Positions 9,137 to 17,918 are shown, counted from the first letter of the stretch. The stretch: 64,000 nucleotides of DNA from Aerococcaceae bacterium DSM 111021 (GCA_020112395.1 JACCEK010000003.1:223340-287339), one strand, 5' to 3'. Notes: generated by a model from the letters alone, not told the origin. Numbers and translations: made by a program.

Positions 9137-10381
9137 ATGATAGAGACTGAAAATCACCCCGAGAGGGTACTTATAGTCGGAGTACAAACAGAAAAAATTT
9201 CGGATTTAAAATTCGAAACATTGATGAAAGAAATGAAAGCACTCACTGAAACTGCAAATGGTTTACATGTTGGTGAAATCACTCAAAAATTAAAACGAAT
9301 TAATCAAAAGTCAGTAGTTGGTAGTGGGAAGCTGATGGATGTTCGAGATATGGTTGTTAATTCAGATATTGATTTAGTTATCTTTTTGAATCGATTATCT
9401 CCCAACACGAACATGTACTTAGAAGAGAAGTTAGAAGTAAAGGTTATTGACCGGGTACAGTTAATCCTCGACATATTTGCTCAAAGAGCACGTAGCCAAG
9501 CGGGTAAACTACAAGTTGAACTTGCTCAATACCAGTACCTATTGCCAAGAGTGATTGGTCAGGGCGCTTCATTATCACGTTTAGCTGGTGGTATCGGTAC
9601 ACGTGGACCGGGTGAGACAAAGTTAGAACAAGATCGCCGTGTAATTCGTGGTCGTATTCATACGATTGAAAAAGAGTTAAAACAACTTGAAGAACACCGG
9701 GAAAGAACACGTACACGTCGACAATCCGGAAGAGAATTCAATATTGGTTTAGCTGGTTATACTAACGCAGGAAAATCAACCTTACTACGTGAATTAACTG
9801 AAAGTGATACATATGTCCAAGATCAATTATTCGCAACACTGGACCCATTGACTCGTAAGTTAGAAATAAATGGACAAGATGCCTTTACAATTACTGATAC
9901 GGTAGGTTTTATTGATGAACTACCAACAGAACTGATTCATGCATTTAAATCAACTTTAGAAGAAATCAGATATGTTGATTTATTAATTCATGTGGTGGAT
10001 GCATCTCATCCAGCAAGTAATATGCATGAAGATACTGTTGTGGAATTACTTAAAGAATTAGACATGGAACATATCCCAGTGCTAACTGTTTATAATAAAA
10101 TTGACAAAGCAGAAGCAAGTTTTGAGCCGACATTACAACCGAGTGTGGCAATTTCGGCTTTAGATAAAAAAGGGATAAGTACTTTAAAACAAGCGATTTG
10201 GGACTTATGTATTTCAAATGCGGAAGAATTTGAGGTAGAAATTCAACCAGAAGAAGCAGATTTGCTTGCTTTATATAGACAAAAAACTTTGGTGAAATCC
10301 ATTGAATTTAATGAAGAATACCAGTATTATATATTGTCGGGGTATCGCCGACGTTTAATGGATACTAGAAATGGGGAATAA
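9137..10381 (+). CDS. hflX: GTPase HflX
   Basis: This ribosome-associated GTPase splits stalled 70S ribosomes under stress. The 414 residues show the N-terminal nucleotide-binding domain, the linker signature TRGPGETKLEQDRR and the G domain with G1 GYTNAGKST, G3 DTVGFIDELP and G4 NKID. MiaA-HflX adjacency is common in bacteria; no hfq lies between them. The stop falls just before the def start. Confidence 0.96.
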   Translation: MIETENHPERVLIVGVQTEKISDLKFETLMKEMKALTETANGLHVGEITQKLKRINQKSVVGSGKLMDVRDMVVNSDIDLVIFLNRLSPNTNMYLEEKLEVKVIDRVQLILDIFAQRARSQAGKLQVELAQYQYLLPRVIGQGASLSRLAGGIGTRGPGETKLEQDRRVIRGRIHTIEKELKQLEEHRERTRTRRQSGREFNIGLAGYTNAGKSTLLRELTESDTYVQDQLFATLDPLTRKLEINGQDAFTITDTVGFIDELPTELIHAFKSTLEEIRYVDLLIHVVDASHPASNMHEDTVVELLKELDMEHIPVLTVYNKIDKAEASFEPTLQPSVAISALDKKGISTLKQAIWDLCISNAEEFEVEIQPEEADLLALYRQKTLVKSIEFNEEYQYYILSGYRRRLMDTRNGE

Positions 10382-10382
10382 T

Positions 10383-10949
10383 ATGATAACTATGAAAGAT
10401 TTTGTTCCTGAAAAAGAACCAATCTTAAGAGAACAAGCTAAGGCAGTCGAGTTTCCAATCAATGAAGAATTGAAAGAAACAGCTTTGGCAATGAGACAAT
10501 TTTTAATTAATAGTCAAGACCCAGACATGGCTGAGAAATATAACTTAAGACCGGGTGTAGGGGTAGCAGGACCACAAATTGGTGTTGATCAACAAATTTT
10601 TGCGGTTTACTTAATGGACTATGATGAAGATGGCAATGAAACGGAAGCAATCATTGACGAAATATTTGTTAATCCTAAGATCGTTAGCCATGCCGTTCAA
10701 AAAGTTGCTTTAAAAGAGGGTGAAGGATGCCTATCTGTTCCACGCGAAGTACCTGGAATCGTACCGAGACCAAAGAGAGTCACTGTAAAATACAATGATC
10801 TTGACGGTAATGAGAAGAAAATTCGTTTAACCGATTATGAAGCGGTTGTTGTACAGCATGAAATTGATCATCTAAAAGGTATTTTATTCTATGATCATAT
10901 TGATGATAAAGCCCCATGGGAAGCGGATGAAGAGACTACTTTAATATAA
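10383..10949 (+). CDS. def: Peptide deformylase
   Basis: It removes the formyl group from nascent N-formyl-methionine. The three metal-site motifs are present: GVGVAGPQIG, EGCLSVP (Cys ligand) and QHEIDHLKG (HExxH ligands). A 188-residue product with extra N-terminal and loop segments fits the Gram-positive type 2 deformylases. I use the ATG at 10383 because TGGGGAA from the end of hflX lies 5-10 bases before it; an in-frame ATG at 10371 overlaps hflX and has no site. It is the last gene of the folD run. Confidence 0.96.
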   Translation: MITMKDFVPEKEPILREQAKAVEFPINEELKETALAMRQFLINSQDPDMAEKYNLRPGVGVAGPQIGVDQQIFAVYLMDYDEDGNETEAIIDEIFVNPKIVSHAVQKVALKEGEGCLSVPREVPGIVPRPKRVTVKYNDLDGNEKKIRLTDYEAVVVQHEIDHLKGILFYDHIDDKAPWEADEETTLI

Positions 10950-10956
10950 AATTAAA

Positions 10957-11032
10957 AAAACTGACAACTCTTTTAGAATAGTTGTTGACAATTCAGTCAA
11001 TCATGGGCTATAATATAAAAGTTGTCAGTTTT
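10957..11032. repeat. 12-bp inverted repeat enclosing the tRNA-Arg promoter
   Basis: AAAACTGACAAC (10957-10968) and GTTGTCAGTTTT (11021-11032) are perfect inverse copies separated by 52 bases that hold a consensus promoter. The left arm begins 8 bases after the def stop. It may act as a weak terminator for def, but the final T run is only four bases. The left arm can alternatively pair with AGTTGTTGAC around 10980-10989. Confidence 0.6.
10985..11014 (+). promoter_or_regulatory. Consensus promoter of tRNA-Arg
   Basis: TTGACA (10985-10990) and TATAAT (11009-11014) are both perfect, 18 bases apart, and lie 25 bases before the tRNA. The predicted start falls near 11021, so the transcript begins with the right arm of the inverted repeat. 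Confidence 0.85.
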
Positions 11033-11038
11033 AAACAC

Positions 11039-11112
11039 GGTCTAGTAGCTCAGCTGGATAGAGCATTCGCCTTCTAAGCGAACGGTCGCAGGTTCGAATC
11101 CTGCCTAGATCG
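11039..11112 (+). tRNA. tRNA-Arg (anticodon UCU)
   Basis: The 74-base cloverleaf is complete. The acceptor stem GGTCTAG pairs with CTAGATC (one G-T pair), with a D-arm in AGCTCAGCTGGATAGAGC, an anticodon stem TTCGC/GCGAA around loop CTTCTAA, and a T-arm with GGTTCGAATCC. The anticodon TCT reads AGA, a frequent Arg codon in AT-rich genomes. CCA is not encoded. No integrase or duplicated 3' end is seen nearby. Confidence 0.95.
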
Positions 11113-11153
11113 TTAAAAATGGTTTGTTTTGACAAATCATTATAAATCTTTAC

Positions 11154-11205
11154 AAACCTCTACAAGTGTTTATGTATTATACATATCATTTGTAGAGGTT
11201 TTTTT
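11154..11205 (+). terminator. Terminator after tRNA-Arg
   Basis: AAACCTCTACAA (11154-11165) pairs perfectly with TTGTAGAGGTTT (11190-11201) and is followed by a T run. The loop is 24 bases and includes short AT palindromes. Confidence 0.8.
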
Positions 11206-11270
11206 CTTTGTCAGAATATTTATAATGAGTATAAAAAAATAAATTATTAAAGAGGCTGGTGAAAGTTAAA

Positions 11271-11804
11271 ATGGAATTTAAACTGATAACTGAAAATGAA
11301 AAAACAGATTTAAATATCCCAAATGAGCCATTTGAATTATATGGAAAATTAATTATTGATTTTAATGATGGACAATGGACTCATCGAGAAGAATTAAGTG
11401 AAGAAGTAGTGTTACAGACATTTCCTGATGAAAACTATTCATATGAAGAGATTAAAATCAAAGGATTTGCTATTGGTGCGTATAAAGAGACTATCTGTGT
11501 TGGCTTAGCAATCTTTGAACATCATTGGAATAAGTATATGTACTTGATGGATTTAAAAGTGTCTAAAGATTTTCGACGACTCGGTATTGCGCAAAATTTA
11601 CTTAAAATGGGTTTAAAGCAAGCTATAGAGTTGGAATATGCTGGGATCTATACAATCGGTCAAAATAATAATTTATCAGCGTGTAAGTTTTATTTGAACA
11701 ATGGATTTGAAATCGGAGGATATAATCATAGAGACTATGACTATACACGACAAGCAGGTAAATCTGATATATATTTCTATTTAGAAGGAAATATTAAAAA
11801 ATAA
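11271..11804 (+). CDS. GNAT family N-acetyltransferase
   Basis: The product of about 177 residues has a GNAT fold: strand-rich core, the acetyl-CoA loop KDFRRLGIAQNLLKMG (pattern R/QxxGxA), then NNNLSACKFYLNNGFEIGG. The last part, with YDYTRQAGKSDIYFY, resembles the streptothricin acetyltransferase group (SatA/YyaR), but the substrate cannot be read from sequence. The start is unsure: ATG 11271 has GGTGA 8 bases before it, and a GTG at 11259 lies in frame. It stands alone between the tRNA and gdhA, with no clear terminator before gdhA's own promoter. Confidence 0.8.
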   Translation: MEFKLITENEKTDLNIPNEPFELYGKLIIDFNDGQWTHREELSEEVVLQTFPDENYSYEEIKIKGFAIGAYKETICVGLAIFEHHWNKYMYLMDLKVSKDFRRLGIAQNLLKMGLKQAIELEYAGIYTIGQNNNLSACKFYLNNGFEIGGYNHRDYDYTRQAGKSDIYFYLEGNIKK

Positions 11805-11823
11805 TGAGACTAAATTAAAAATA

Positions 11824-11853
11824 TTTTCATGAAAAACGATGCTATGGTATAAT
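11824..11853 (+). promoter_or_regulatory. gdhA promoter
   Basis: An extended -10, TGGTATAAT (TATAAT at 11848-11853), lies 30 bases before gdhA. The -35 match TTTTCA (11824-11829) is weak. Confidence 0.65.
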
Positions 11854-11883
11854 GACATATACTAAAGTAAGGAGTGACGCATA

Positions 11884-13224
11884 ATGGCAAACAATTATAT
11901 TACACGCGTTTTTGAACAATTAAGTAAAACCTATGAGCATGAAACTGAATTTTTACAGGCTGTGAAAGATTTTTTAGATGCAGTTGAACCAGTTATTGAA
12001 AAACATCCAGAGTATGAGGACTTAGCAATCCTTGAAAGAATTACGGAACCAGAAAGAATTATTTCATTCCGTGTTCCTTGGGTAGATGATCAAGGTAAAG
12101 TTCAAGTTAACCGTGCTTACCGAGTACAATTTAATTCATTAAATGGGCCATATAAAGGCGGGATTCGCTTCCATCCATCAGTTAACCAGAGCATTATGAA
12201 ATTCTTGGCATTTGAGCAAATTTTCAAAAATGACTTAACGGGTCTACCTATTGGTGGAGGTAAAGGTGGATCTGATTTTGATCCTAAGGGTAAATCAGAT
12301 AATGAAGTGATGAATTTCACTCAAAGCTTTATGACTGAATTGCAGAAATATATTGGTGCTGACGAAGATGTTCCAGCGGGAGATATCGGAGTTGGTGCTC
12401 GAGAAATTGGTTACATGTTTGGACAATACAAACGATTAAACGCCAAAACACCAGGTGTTTTAACTGGTAAGCCAATTCCTGCAGGAGGAAGCCAAGGACG
12501 AACCGAAGCAACGGGTTATGGTCTTATCTACTTCTTATTAGAGATGCTAAAAGAAGTTAACGAATCATTAGCTGGTAAACGTATTATAATTTCAGGATCT
12601 GGAAATGTCGCTTACTATGCTGCTAAAAAAGCGACTGAATTAGGTGGAACTGTTGTATCGCTAAGCGATTCAGATGGTGCAATCTATGTAGAAAACGGAA
12701 TTGATTTAGATATAATTAAAAACATCAAAATCGATAATCGTGGTAGAATCAAAGAATACAAAGACGCTCACCCTGAAGCTGAGTTCTTTGCAGGATCACT
12801 ATGGGATCATGATATTGAAGCAGATATTGCATTACCATGTGCCACTCAAAACGAAATTGATGTCTCTCAAGCGCAACGTTTAGTTGATAACGGTATAAAA
12901 TTTGTTGCAGAAGGAGCAAATATGCCTAGTCACTCTGATGCGATTAAAGTATATAAAGAAAATCAATTATACTACGGACCTGGTAAAGCAGCCAATGCAG
13001 GTGGAGTAGCAGTATCTGCATTAGAGATGAGTCAAAACTCGCAAAGACTAAGATGGACGACGGACGAAGTAGATGAGAAACTTAAACGCATTATGAAAGA
13101 TATTTTCCAACAAGTTTTAAGCGCAAGCAATGATTATAATTTAGATCATGACTATGCGTCAGGAGCAGATATTGCTTCTTTCGAAAATATTGCACAATTA
13201 ATGATCATGAATGGTGTCGTATAA
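11884..13224 (+). CDS. gdhA: NADP-specific glutamate dehydrogenase
   Basis: It reductively aminates 2-oxoglutarate to glutamate, fixing ammonium. The 446 residues match the hexameric bacterial enzyme. Marks are FNSLNGPYKGGIRFH, PIGGGKGGSDFDPKG (catalytic Lys), the Gly/Asp-rich DVPAGDIGVGAREIGYM and the dinucleotide-fold stretch ISGSGNVAYYAA. NADP use is inferred from overall similarity to GdhA. AAGGAG precedes the ATG. The gene is monocistronic, with its own promoter and a strong terminator. Confidence 0.96.
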   Translation: MANNYITRVFEQLSKTYEHETEFLQAVKDFLDAVEPVIEKHPEYEDLAILERITEPERIISFRVPWVDDQGKVQVNRAYRVQFNSLNGPYKGGIRFHPSVNQSIMKFLAFEQIFKNDLTGLPIGGGKGGSDFDPKGKSDNEVMNFTQSFMTELQKYIGADEDVPAGDIGVGAREIGYMFGQYKRLNAKTPGVLTGKPIPAGGSQGRTEATGYGLIYFLLEMLKEVNESLAGKRIIISGSGNVAYYAAKKATELGGTVVSLSDSDGAIYVENGIDLDIIKNIKIDNRGRIKEYKDAHPEAEFFAGSLWDHDIEADIALPCATQNEIDVSQAQRLVDNGIKFVAEGANMPSHSDAIKVYKENQLYYGPGKAANAGGVAVSALEMSQNSQRLRWTTDEVDEKLKRIMKDIFQQVLSASNDYNLDHDYASGADIASFENIAQLMIMNGVV

Positions 13225-13236
13225 TATTTTAATTTT

Positions 13237-13280
13237 AAGCTATAGGATGAAAGTATACACTTTCAACCTATAGCTTTTTT
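13237..13280 (+). terminator. gdhA terminator
   Basis: AAGCTATAGG (13237-13246) pairs with CCTATAGCTT (13267-13276). The stem continues inward as TGAAAGT/ACTTTCA after one A-A mismatch and ends in a run of T. Confidence 0.9.
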
Positions 13281-13390
13281 ATTTCTATTAAAATCGAACG
13301 TATAAATCATATTTGTGACTGACATCGCGAAAAACTTTAAGTATTTATATAACATAATATATATAACTATTATTTAAGTTATAACAATGT

Positions 13391-13404
13391 TTAAAGCGCT
13401 TGCA
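13391..13404 (+). promoter_or_regulatory. Candidate cre site upstream of fabT
   Basis: TTAAAGCGCTTGCA matches the CcpA consensus TGWAANCGNTNWCA at 12 of 14 positions. It lies about 80 bases upstream of the fabT -35 box. The site is a sequence match only. Confidence 0.35.
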
Positions 13405-13481
13405 AAATATATTCCGTACAATTTTGTACAAACATAGTATAAATTGTCATTAAAGACCTTAAAAAAACTTTAATATTTTAT

Positions 13482-13542
13482 AGTTTGACAATCAAACTAT
13501 TATCGTTTAATATTTGATTATCAAATAGTTTGATTATCAAAC
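13482..13542. promoter_or_regulatory. Three FabT operators
   Basis: Three palindromes of the FabT type (TTTGATTATCAAA core) occur: AGTTTGACAATCAAACT (13482-13498), ATTTGATTATCAAAT (13512-13526) and AGTTTGATTATCAAAC (13527-13542), the last two abutting. The first covers the -35 box and the second the -10 box of the fabT promoter, so binding should block transcription. In streptococci FabT with acyl-ACP represses the fab cluster through such boxes. Confidence 0.85.
13485..13513 (+). promoter_or_regulatory. Promoter of the fab-acc operon
   Basis: TTGACA (13485-13490) and TAATAT (13508-13513) are separated by 17 bases. Both elements lie inside FabT palindromes. Confidence 0.75.
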
Positions 13543-13566
13543 GAAGTTGATGAGAGGTGATAATGA

Positions 13567-14019
13567 GTGGAAAATAGGACCGTAACACAGATTAATGAGT
13601 ATCTGGTCCAAATATTTAATGAGGTACTGTTAATTGAAGAATATTCACTCAAACAAAGTGAGTTTTCTGATTTAACTATCAAAGAGATGCATACCATTGA
13701 AGCAATCGGTCTTGAAGGAGATTTAAGTTCATCACAAGTCGCAGAGAAATTATCTGTTACCAAAGGTACTTTGTCAGTTTCCATTCAGAATCTTGTGACA
13801 AAAGGCTATGTTGAACGGGTGCGTTTAGAAGAAGATCGTCGCGTTGTTAGACTAAAACTGTCTAATAAAGGCAAACTACTATTTCGCTTGCATCGCAAAT
13901 TCCATCTGGATATGGTACGCGATACTATAGAAGGATTAGAAAAGGAAGAAGCGGAGATGTTAATAAAGGGATTAGGTAATTTGCATAATTTCTTAAACGA
14001 CATTAAAGAGAAATTGTAA
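13567..14019 (+). CDS. fabT: MarR-family fatty-acid repressor FabT
   Basis: The 150-residue winged-helix protein of the MarR family has its recognition region at SSSQVAEKLSVTKGTLSVSI and a wing at RVRLEEDRRVVRLKL. FabT senses long-chain acyl-ACP and represses the downstream genes and itself. The role is supported by position as first gene of the cluster and by three matching operators just upstream. Translation starts at GTG (13567) behind AGAGGTGAT; the nearby ATG at 13562 hits a stop after four codons. Confidence 0.94.
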   Translation: MENRTVTQINEYLVQIFNEVLLIEEYSLKQSEFSDLTIKEMHTIEAIGLEGDLSSSQVAEKLSVTKGTLSVSIQNLVTKGYVERVRLEEDRRVVRLKLSNKGKLLFRLHRKFHLDMVRDTIEGLEKEEAEMLIKGLGNLHNFLNDIKEKL

Positions 14020-14033
14020 TAGAGGAAGATGAT

Positions 14034-14978
14034 ATGAGTCGAATTATAGCTACTGGAGCTTATTTGCCAGAGAAGTCTGTTACAAATACAGAATTAATCG
14101 AAGCAAATCAGCTAGATTCATCCACAGAGTGGATTGAACAACGCACTGGTATAAAAGAACGTCGTTTTGCTAATGACAATGAAACAGTCGCGTCAATTGC
14201 AACGAATGCAGCATCAAATTTACTGAGTAAACTGGATGATGACATTCGAAATGAGATAAAACTTATCATTGTAGCAACAATGTCTCAAAAAGAATACACA
14301 CCATCTACTGCCAATAAAGTGCAATTAAATCTTAATTGTGAAAACGCATTGAGTTTTGATATTAATGCAGCATGTAGTGGTTTTGTATATGCACTTGATA
14401 TTGCAGAGAAGATGTCAAAGTCATATCCATCTGGATATACACTTGTCATTGGTGCGGAGAAGATGAGTCAGATTTTAGATTTCAGTGATAGAGGTACATC
14501 AATTTTATTTGGAGACGGTGCTGGAGCAGTGCTTATTACCAATGATGGCAAAGGCCTACCAGATTACGATAGTAATTTATACTCTCGAGGAGATGAAGCA
14601 CTATCGATTGCAGTCGAGCCAAATGATCAAAATGAAGTTTATCTAACAATGAAAGGACGAGAAGTGTTTAATTTCGTTCAAAGAACAGTGCTCCCTTCAT
14701 TAGAGACATTTGTTCAAAAACAAGACAATGTTGATTATATTATAAGTCATCAAGCGAATTATCGCTTTATTAAAATGATGTCAAAAAAACTTAAGATGGA
14801 TTTATCAAAAGTTCCATCAAATATTGAACGTGTCGGTAATGTGTCAGCGGGTAGTATCCCAATTTTATTAAATCAATTGGTTGAAACTAACCAACTAAAA
14901 CTGGACGGAACACAATCTGTGATCATGACAGGCTTTGGTGCTGGACTTACGTGGGGCGAAATACATACAAAACTATAA
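14034..14978 (+). CDS. fabH: 3-oxoacyl-ACP synthase III FabH
   Basis: It starts chain elongation by condensing acetyl-CoA with malonyl-ACP. The Cys-His-Asn triad is visible: Cys114 in NAACSGF, His239 in SHQANYRF and Asn269 in RVGNVSAGS. At 314 residues it is slightly short for the family but complete. Fourteen bases separate it from fabT, with a GAGGAAG ribosome site. Confidence 0.97.
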   Translation: MSRIIATGAYLPEKSVTNTELIEANQLDSSTEWIEQRTGIKERRFANDNETVASIATNAASNLLSKLDDDIRNEIKLIIVATMSQKEYTPSTANKVQLNLNCENALSFDINAACSGFVYALDIAEKMSKSYPSGYTLVIGAEKMSQILDFSDRGTSILFGDGAGAVLITNDGKGLPDYDSNLYSRGDEALSIAVEPNDQNEVYLTMKGREVFNFVQRTVLPSLETFVQKQDNVDYIISHQANYRFIKMMSKKLKMDLSKVPSNIERVGNVSAGSIPILLNQLVETNQLKLDGTQSVIMTGFGAGLTWGEIHTKL

Positions 14979-15006
14979 AAATTAAAATTATTGGAGGAAA
15001 TATATT

Positions 15007-15228
15007 ATGTTTGAAAAAATTAAAGAAATTATCGTTGATCAATTAGGTGTAGAAGAAAGTGAAGTAAAATTAGAAACTAGCTTTGAAAGTGATTTAGAAG
15101 CAGATAGTTTAGATATCTTCCAAGTTATCAATGAAATTGAAGATGAATTCGATATTACAATTGATACAGATCAAGACTTAAAAACAGTTGGAGATTTAGT
15201 AACTTACGTAGAAGGATTAGAAAAATAA
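15007..15228 (+). CDS. acpP: Acyl carrier protein
   Basis: This acidic 73-residue helical carrier bears growing acyl chains on phosphopantetheine at Ser34 in [10 protein letters not shown] strong TTGGAGGAAAT ribosome site fits the high expression expected. The position between fabH and fabK is standard for Lactobacillales fab clusters. Confidence 0.96.
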   Translation: MFEKIKEIIVDQLGVEESEVKLETSFESDLEADSLDIFQVINEIEDEFDITIDTDQDLKTVGDLVTYVEGLEK

Positions 15229-15257
15229 TTTTCCCCGTTAGATAAAGGAAGGTACAT

Positions 15258-16217
15258 ATGAAGACAGCCATTACAGAATTATTAAACATTGAATATCCTA
15301 TTGTTCAAGGTGCGATGGCATGGGTTGCTGATGCTGATTTAGCGAGCGCAGTATCAAATGCTGGTGGACTAGGTGTTATTGGGACAGGACATGACCCTGT
15401 AGAAATTGTTCGAGAAAAAGTTGAACTAATGAAATCAAAAACGGACAAACCTTTTGCAGTGAATGTTATGTTATTAAACTCGAATGCCGATGAAGTTGTT
15501 GATTACTTAATTGAATCTGGTATAAAAACCATCACAACGGGTGCAGGTAACCCTGCAAAATACATGAAGAGATTTCATGAAGCTGGAATAAGTGTTATTC
15601 CAGTTGTTGCTTCAGTTGCTCTTGCTAAACGCATGGAAAAAATTGGAGCCTCAGCCGTAGTTGTTGAAGGTATGGAAGCTGGAGGACACATTGGTAAACT
15701 AACAAGTCTGGCACTTCTCGCTCAAGTAACTGAAGTTGTATCAATTCCAGTTATCGCTGCAGGAGGGTTTGGAGACGGTCGCGGATTAGCAGCAGCATTA
15801 ATGCTTGGAGCTGATGGTATCCAAGTTGGTACCCGTTTCGTTGTTGCAGATGAATCTAATGCTCACGATAACTTTAAAAATGCAATTCTAAAAGCAAGTG
15901 ATATTGATACAGTAGTAACGGGGCAAATTACTGGGCATCCAGTACGTGTATTACGTAACCGACTAACCAAAGAATATTTGCAAGTCGAAAAAGAAATCAC
16001 GAGTCATCCAGAACCAAACTTTTCACGCCTTGAAGAATTAGCAGCAGGTGCTTTGAAAAAAGCTGTAGTGGATGGGGATACAGTAGGTGGATCGATGATG
16101 GCTGGACAAGTAGCCGGTTTAATTAAAGAGAGACAAACTGTTAAAGAGATTATTGAAGACTACATTCATGTAGCTAAAGAAACTTATAAAGAGAAAGCAA
16201 ACTATTTTGAAGTTTAA
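15258..16217 (+). CDS. fabK: Enoyl-ACP reductase II FabK
   Basis: This FMN-dependent enzyme reduces trans-2-enoyl-ACP in the last step of each elongation round. It is of the 2-nitropropane dioxygenase/TIM-barrel type and replaces FabI. The 319 residues show YPIVQGAMAWVADADLA at the start, VEGMEAGGHIG, the FMN phosphate region IPVIAAGGFGDGRG, and ADGIQVGTRF. No fabI is seen in the window. FabK-bearing species are typically less sensitive to triclosan. Confidence 0.95.
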   Translation: MKTAITELLNIEYPIVQGAMAWVADADLASAVSNAGGLGVIGTGHDPVEIVREKVELMKSKTDKPFAVNVMLLNSNADEVVDYLIESGIKTITTGAGNPAKYMKRFHEAGISVIPVVASVALAKRMEKIGASAVVVEGMEAGGHIGKLTSLALLAQVTEVVSIPVIAAGGFGDGRGLAAALMLGADGIQVGTRFVVADESNAHDNFKNAILKASDIDTVVTGQITGHPVRVLRNRLTKEYLQVEKEITSHPEPNFSRLEELAAGALKKAVVDGDTVGGSMMAGQVAGLIKERQTVKEIIEDYIHVAKETYKEKANYFEV

Positions 16218-16235
16218 TTGAAAGGATGTTTTTAT

Positions 16236-17186
16236 ATGAATTTGGCTGTTATATTCAATGGTCAAGGTGCACATTATGAAGGAATGGGAATAGATTTTGT
16301 GGATGAATTTGCTAAAGCTAAGCAAGTTTTTACAGATGCAGAAGCCGTTACTCAATTACCAATTCAGACGTGGATAAATTCAGATATCAACCAATTGGCT
16401 TTAACAAAACATGCTCAACCATCTATAGTTGCAACAAGTTTAGCTATATTTGAGTCTATTAAAACTAAACTCCCAGCCATAAGCTATATGGCTGGGTTAA
16501 GTTTAGGTGAGTATAGCTCTTTAATTGCCAGTGGAATGTTAGGATTTGAAGAAGGTCTCGAATTAATAAAAAAACGTGGAGATTTAATGTCTGCGTATTG
16601 TCAACAGATTGAAGAAGAAGCGTCTTATCAGATGGCAGCAGTAATCAATATGCCAATTGATGAAATCAAGACACTTGTTCAGAGTATTCACACTGAAGAT
16701 GCTCCTATTTATATTGCGAATTATAACTCACCAACTCAAATTGTAGTGGCGGGTAGCAAAGATGCAATTGGTGCTTTTAGAAAAGAAGCTAAAAGCTTAG
16801 GGTATAGAAAAGTCATTCCATTAAAAGTAGAAGGGCCTTTCCATACACCGATTATGAGTGGTATGAAGAATGAATTTGAAGAAGTTTTAGTTAATACTAA
16901 ATTTCAAGAAGGACATATTCCTGTAATTAGTAATGTTACAGTGGATAACCATTCAACTGATTCTATAAGAACGCTATTGAATGATCATTTGGTTAACCCA
17001 GTAAAATGGTATCAAACCATCCATCGTTTAAAAGAAGAAGGAATCACACATATTGTCCAAATTGGCCCGGGGAATACCCTTGCTAAATTAATGGCAAATG
17101 ATGATAAGGCACCAGAAGTCATTGTAATTGATAAATTAGAAGATATTGAAGGTTTGAATAATTGGTTAAATAGTGGAGGGAAATAA
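16236..17186 (+). CDS. fabD: Malonyl-CoA:ACP transacylase FabD
   Basis: It loads malonyl from CoA onto ACP. The nucleophile motif is GLSLGEYSS (many FabDs have GHSLGEY), with the active-site His in GPFHTPIM and the oxyanion Gln in NGQGAHYEG. The ATG at 16236 gives 316 residues and has AAAGGA 10 bases upstream. An in-frame TTG right after fabK would add six residues and place that site inside the gene. The end overlaps fabG by one base (TAATG). Confidence 0.95.
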   Translation: MNLAVIFNGQGAHYEGMGIDFVDEFAKAKQVFTDAEAVTQLPIQTWINSDINQLALTKHAQPSIVATSLAIFESIKTKLPAISYMAGLSLGEYSSLIASGMLGFEEGLELIKKRGDLMSAYCQQIEEEASYQMAAVINMPIDEIKTLVQSIHTEDAPIYIANYNSPTQIVVAGSKDAIGAFRKEAKSLGYRKVIPLKVEGPFHTPIMSGMKNEFEEVLVNTKFQEGHIPVISNVTVDNHSTDSIRTLLNDHLVNPVKWYQTIHRLKEEGITHIVQIGPGNTLAKLMANDDKAPEVIVIDKLEDIEGLNNWLNSGGK

Positions 17187-17908
17187 TGACATTAACATGT
17201 TTAATAAGCGGTAGCTCAAGAGGTATTGGGTTAGGCATCGCTAAACATTTAGCAGAAGCTGGGCATCAAGTAATTTTAAATAGTCGTAAACCAATAGTAG
17301 ATGAAATACTACAAGAATTTTCTGAGTATGAGTTGGAAGTTGGGCAAGCGATTGGTGATATCAGTAACTTTAATGAAGCAAAAGAGCTCGTTGAGGAAGT
17401 CCGTGAAAAATACGGAAGAATCGATGTATTAATTAATAATGCTGGTATTACAAGCGATGGGTTATTCCTACGTATGACAGAAGAAGATTTTGATAATGTA
17501 ATTAACACGAATCTAAAAGGAACGTTCAATCTAACAAGATTTGTATCACCAATTATGTTAAAGCAAAAATCTGGGACAATCATTAATATGTCAAGTGTTG
17601 TAGGTGTAATGGGGAATCCAGGGCAAGCAAATTATGCTGCAAGTAAAGCAGGGGTAATCGGTTTAACTAAGTCTTTAGCGAAAGAATTAGGAAGTCGTTC
17701 TATAACAGTTAATGCCATTGCACCAGGTTATATCGAAACAGATATGACTGAGGCCTTGAGTGATAAAGTAAAGAAAACAATGTTGGGTCATATTCCATTA
17801 AAACGTTTCGGACAAGTTGAAGAGATTAGTTCTGTTGTAGATTTCTTGATTAACAATAGATATATTACAGGTCAAGTCATTGAAGTTAACGGTGGATTAC
17901 ATATTTAA
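17186..17908 (+). CDS. fabG: 3-oxoacyl-ACP reductase FabG
   Basis: This NADPH-dependent short-chain dehydrogenase makes 3-hydroxyacyl-ACP. It has the cofactor motif SGSSRGIGLG, NNAGIT, the catalytic Ser in NMSSVVG and YAASK (YxxxK), and the C-terminal GQVIEVNGG. The length of 240 residues is typical. Start and stop codons are coupled to fabD. Confidence 0.97.
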   Translation: MTLTCLISGSSRGIGLGIAKHLAEAGHQVILNSRKPIVDEILQEFSEYELEVGQAIGDISNFNEAKELVEEVREKYGRIDVLINNAGITSDGLFLRMTEEDFDNVINTNLKGTFNLTRFVSPIMLKQKSGTIINMSSVVGVMGNPGQANYAASKAGVIGLTKSLAKELGSRSITVNAIAPGYIETDMTEALSDKVKKTMLGHIPLKRFGQVEEISSVVDFLINNRYITGQVIEVNGGLHI

Positions 17909-17918
17909 GGAGGATTCT

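Larger units (their letters stand above)
13225..13566. other. Regulatory region between gdhA and fabT
   Basis: These 342 bases hold no gene. In order they contain the gdhA terminator, a catabolite-type palindrome (13391-13404), a small inverted repeat GTACAA-TT-TTGTAC (13416-13429), and the FabT operators with the fabT promoter (13482-13542). The rest is plain AT-rich sequence. Confidence 0.8.

Noticed and set aside
11039..11205. tRNA-Arg as an integration site for a mobile element
   Set aside because: No integrase, no second copy of the tRNA 3' end and no foreign-looking genes nearby; the flanking GNAT and gdhA genes look native.
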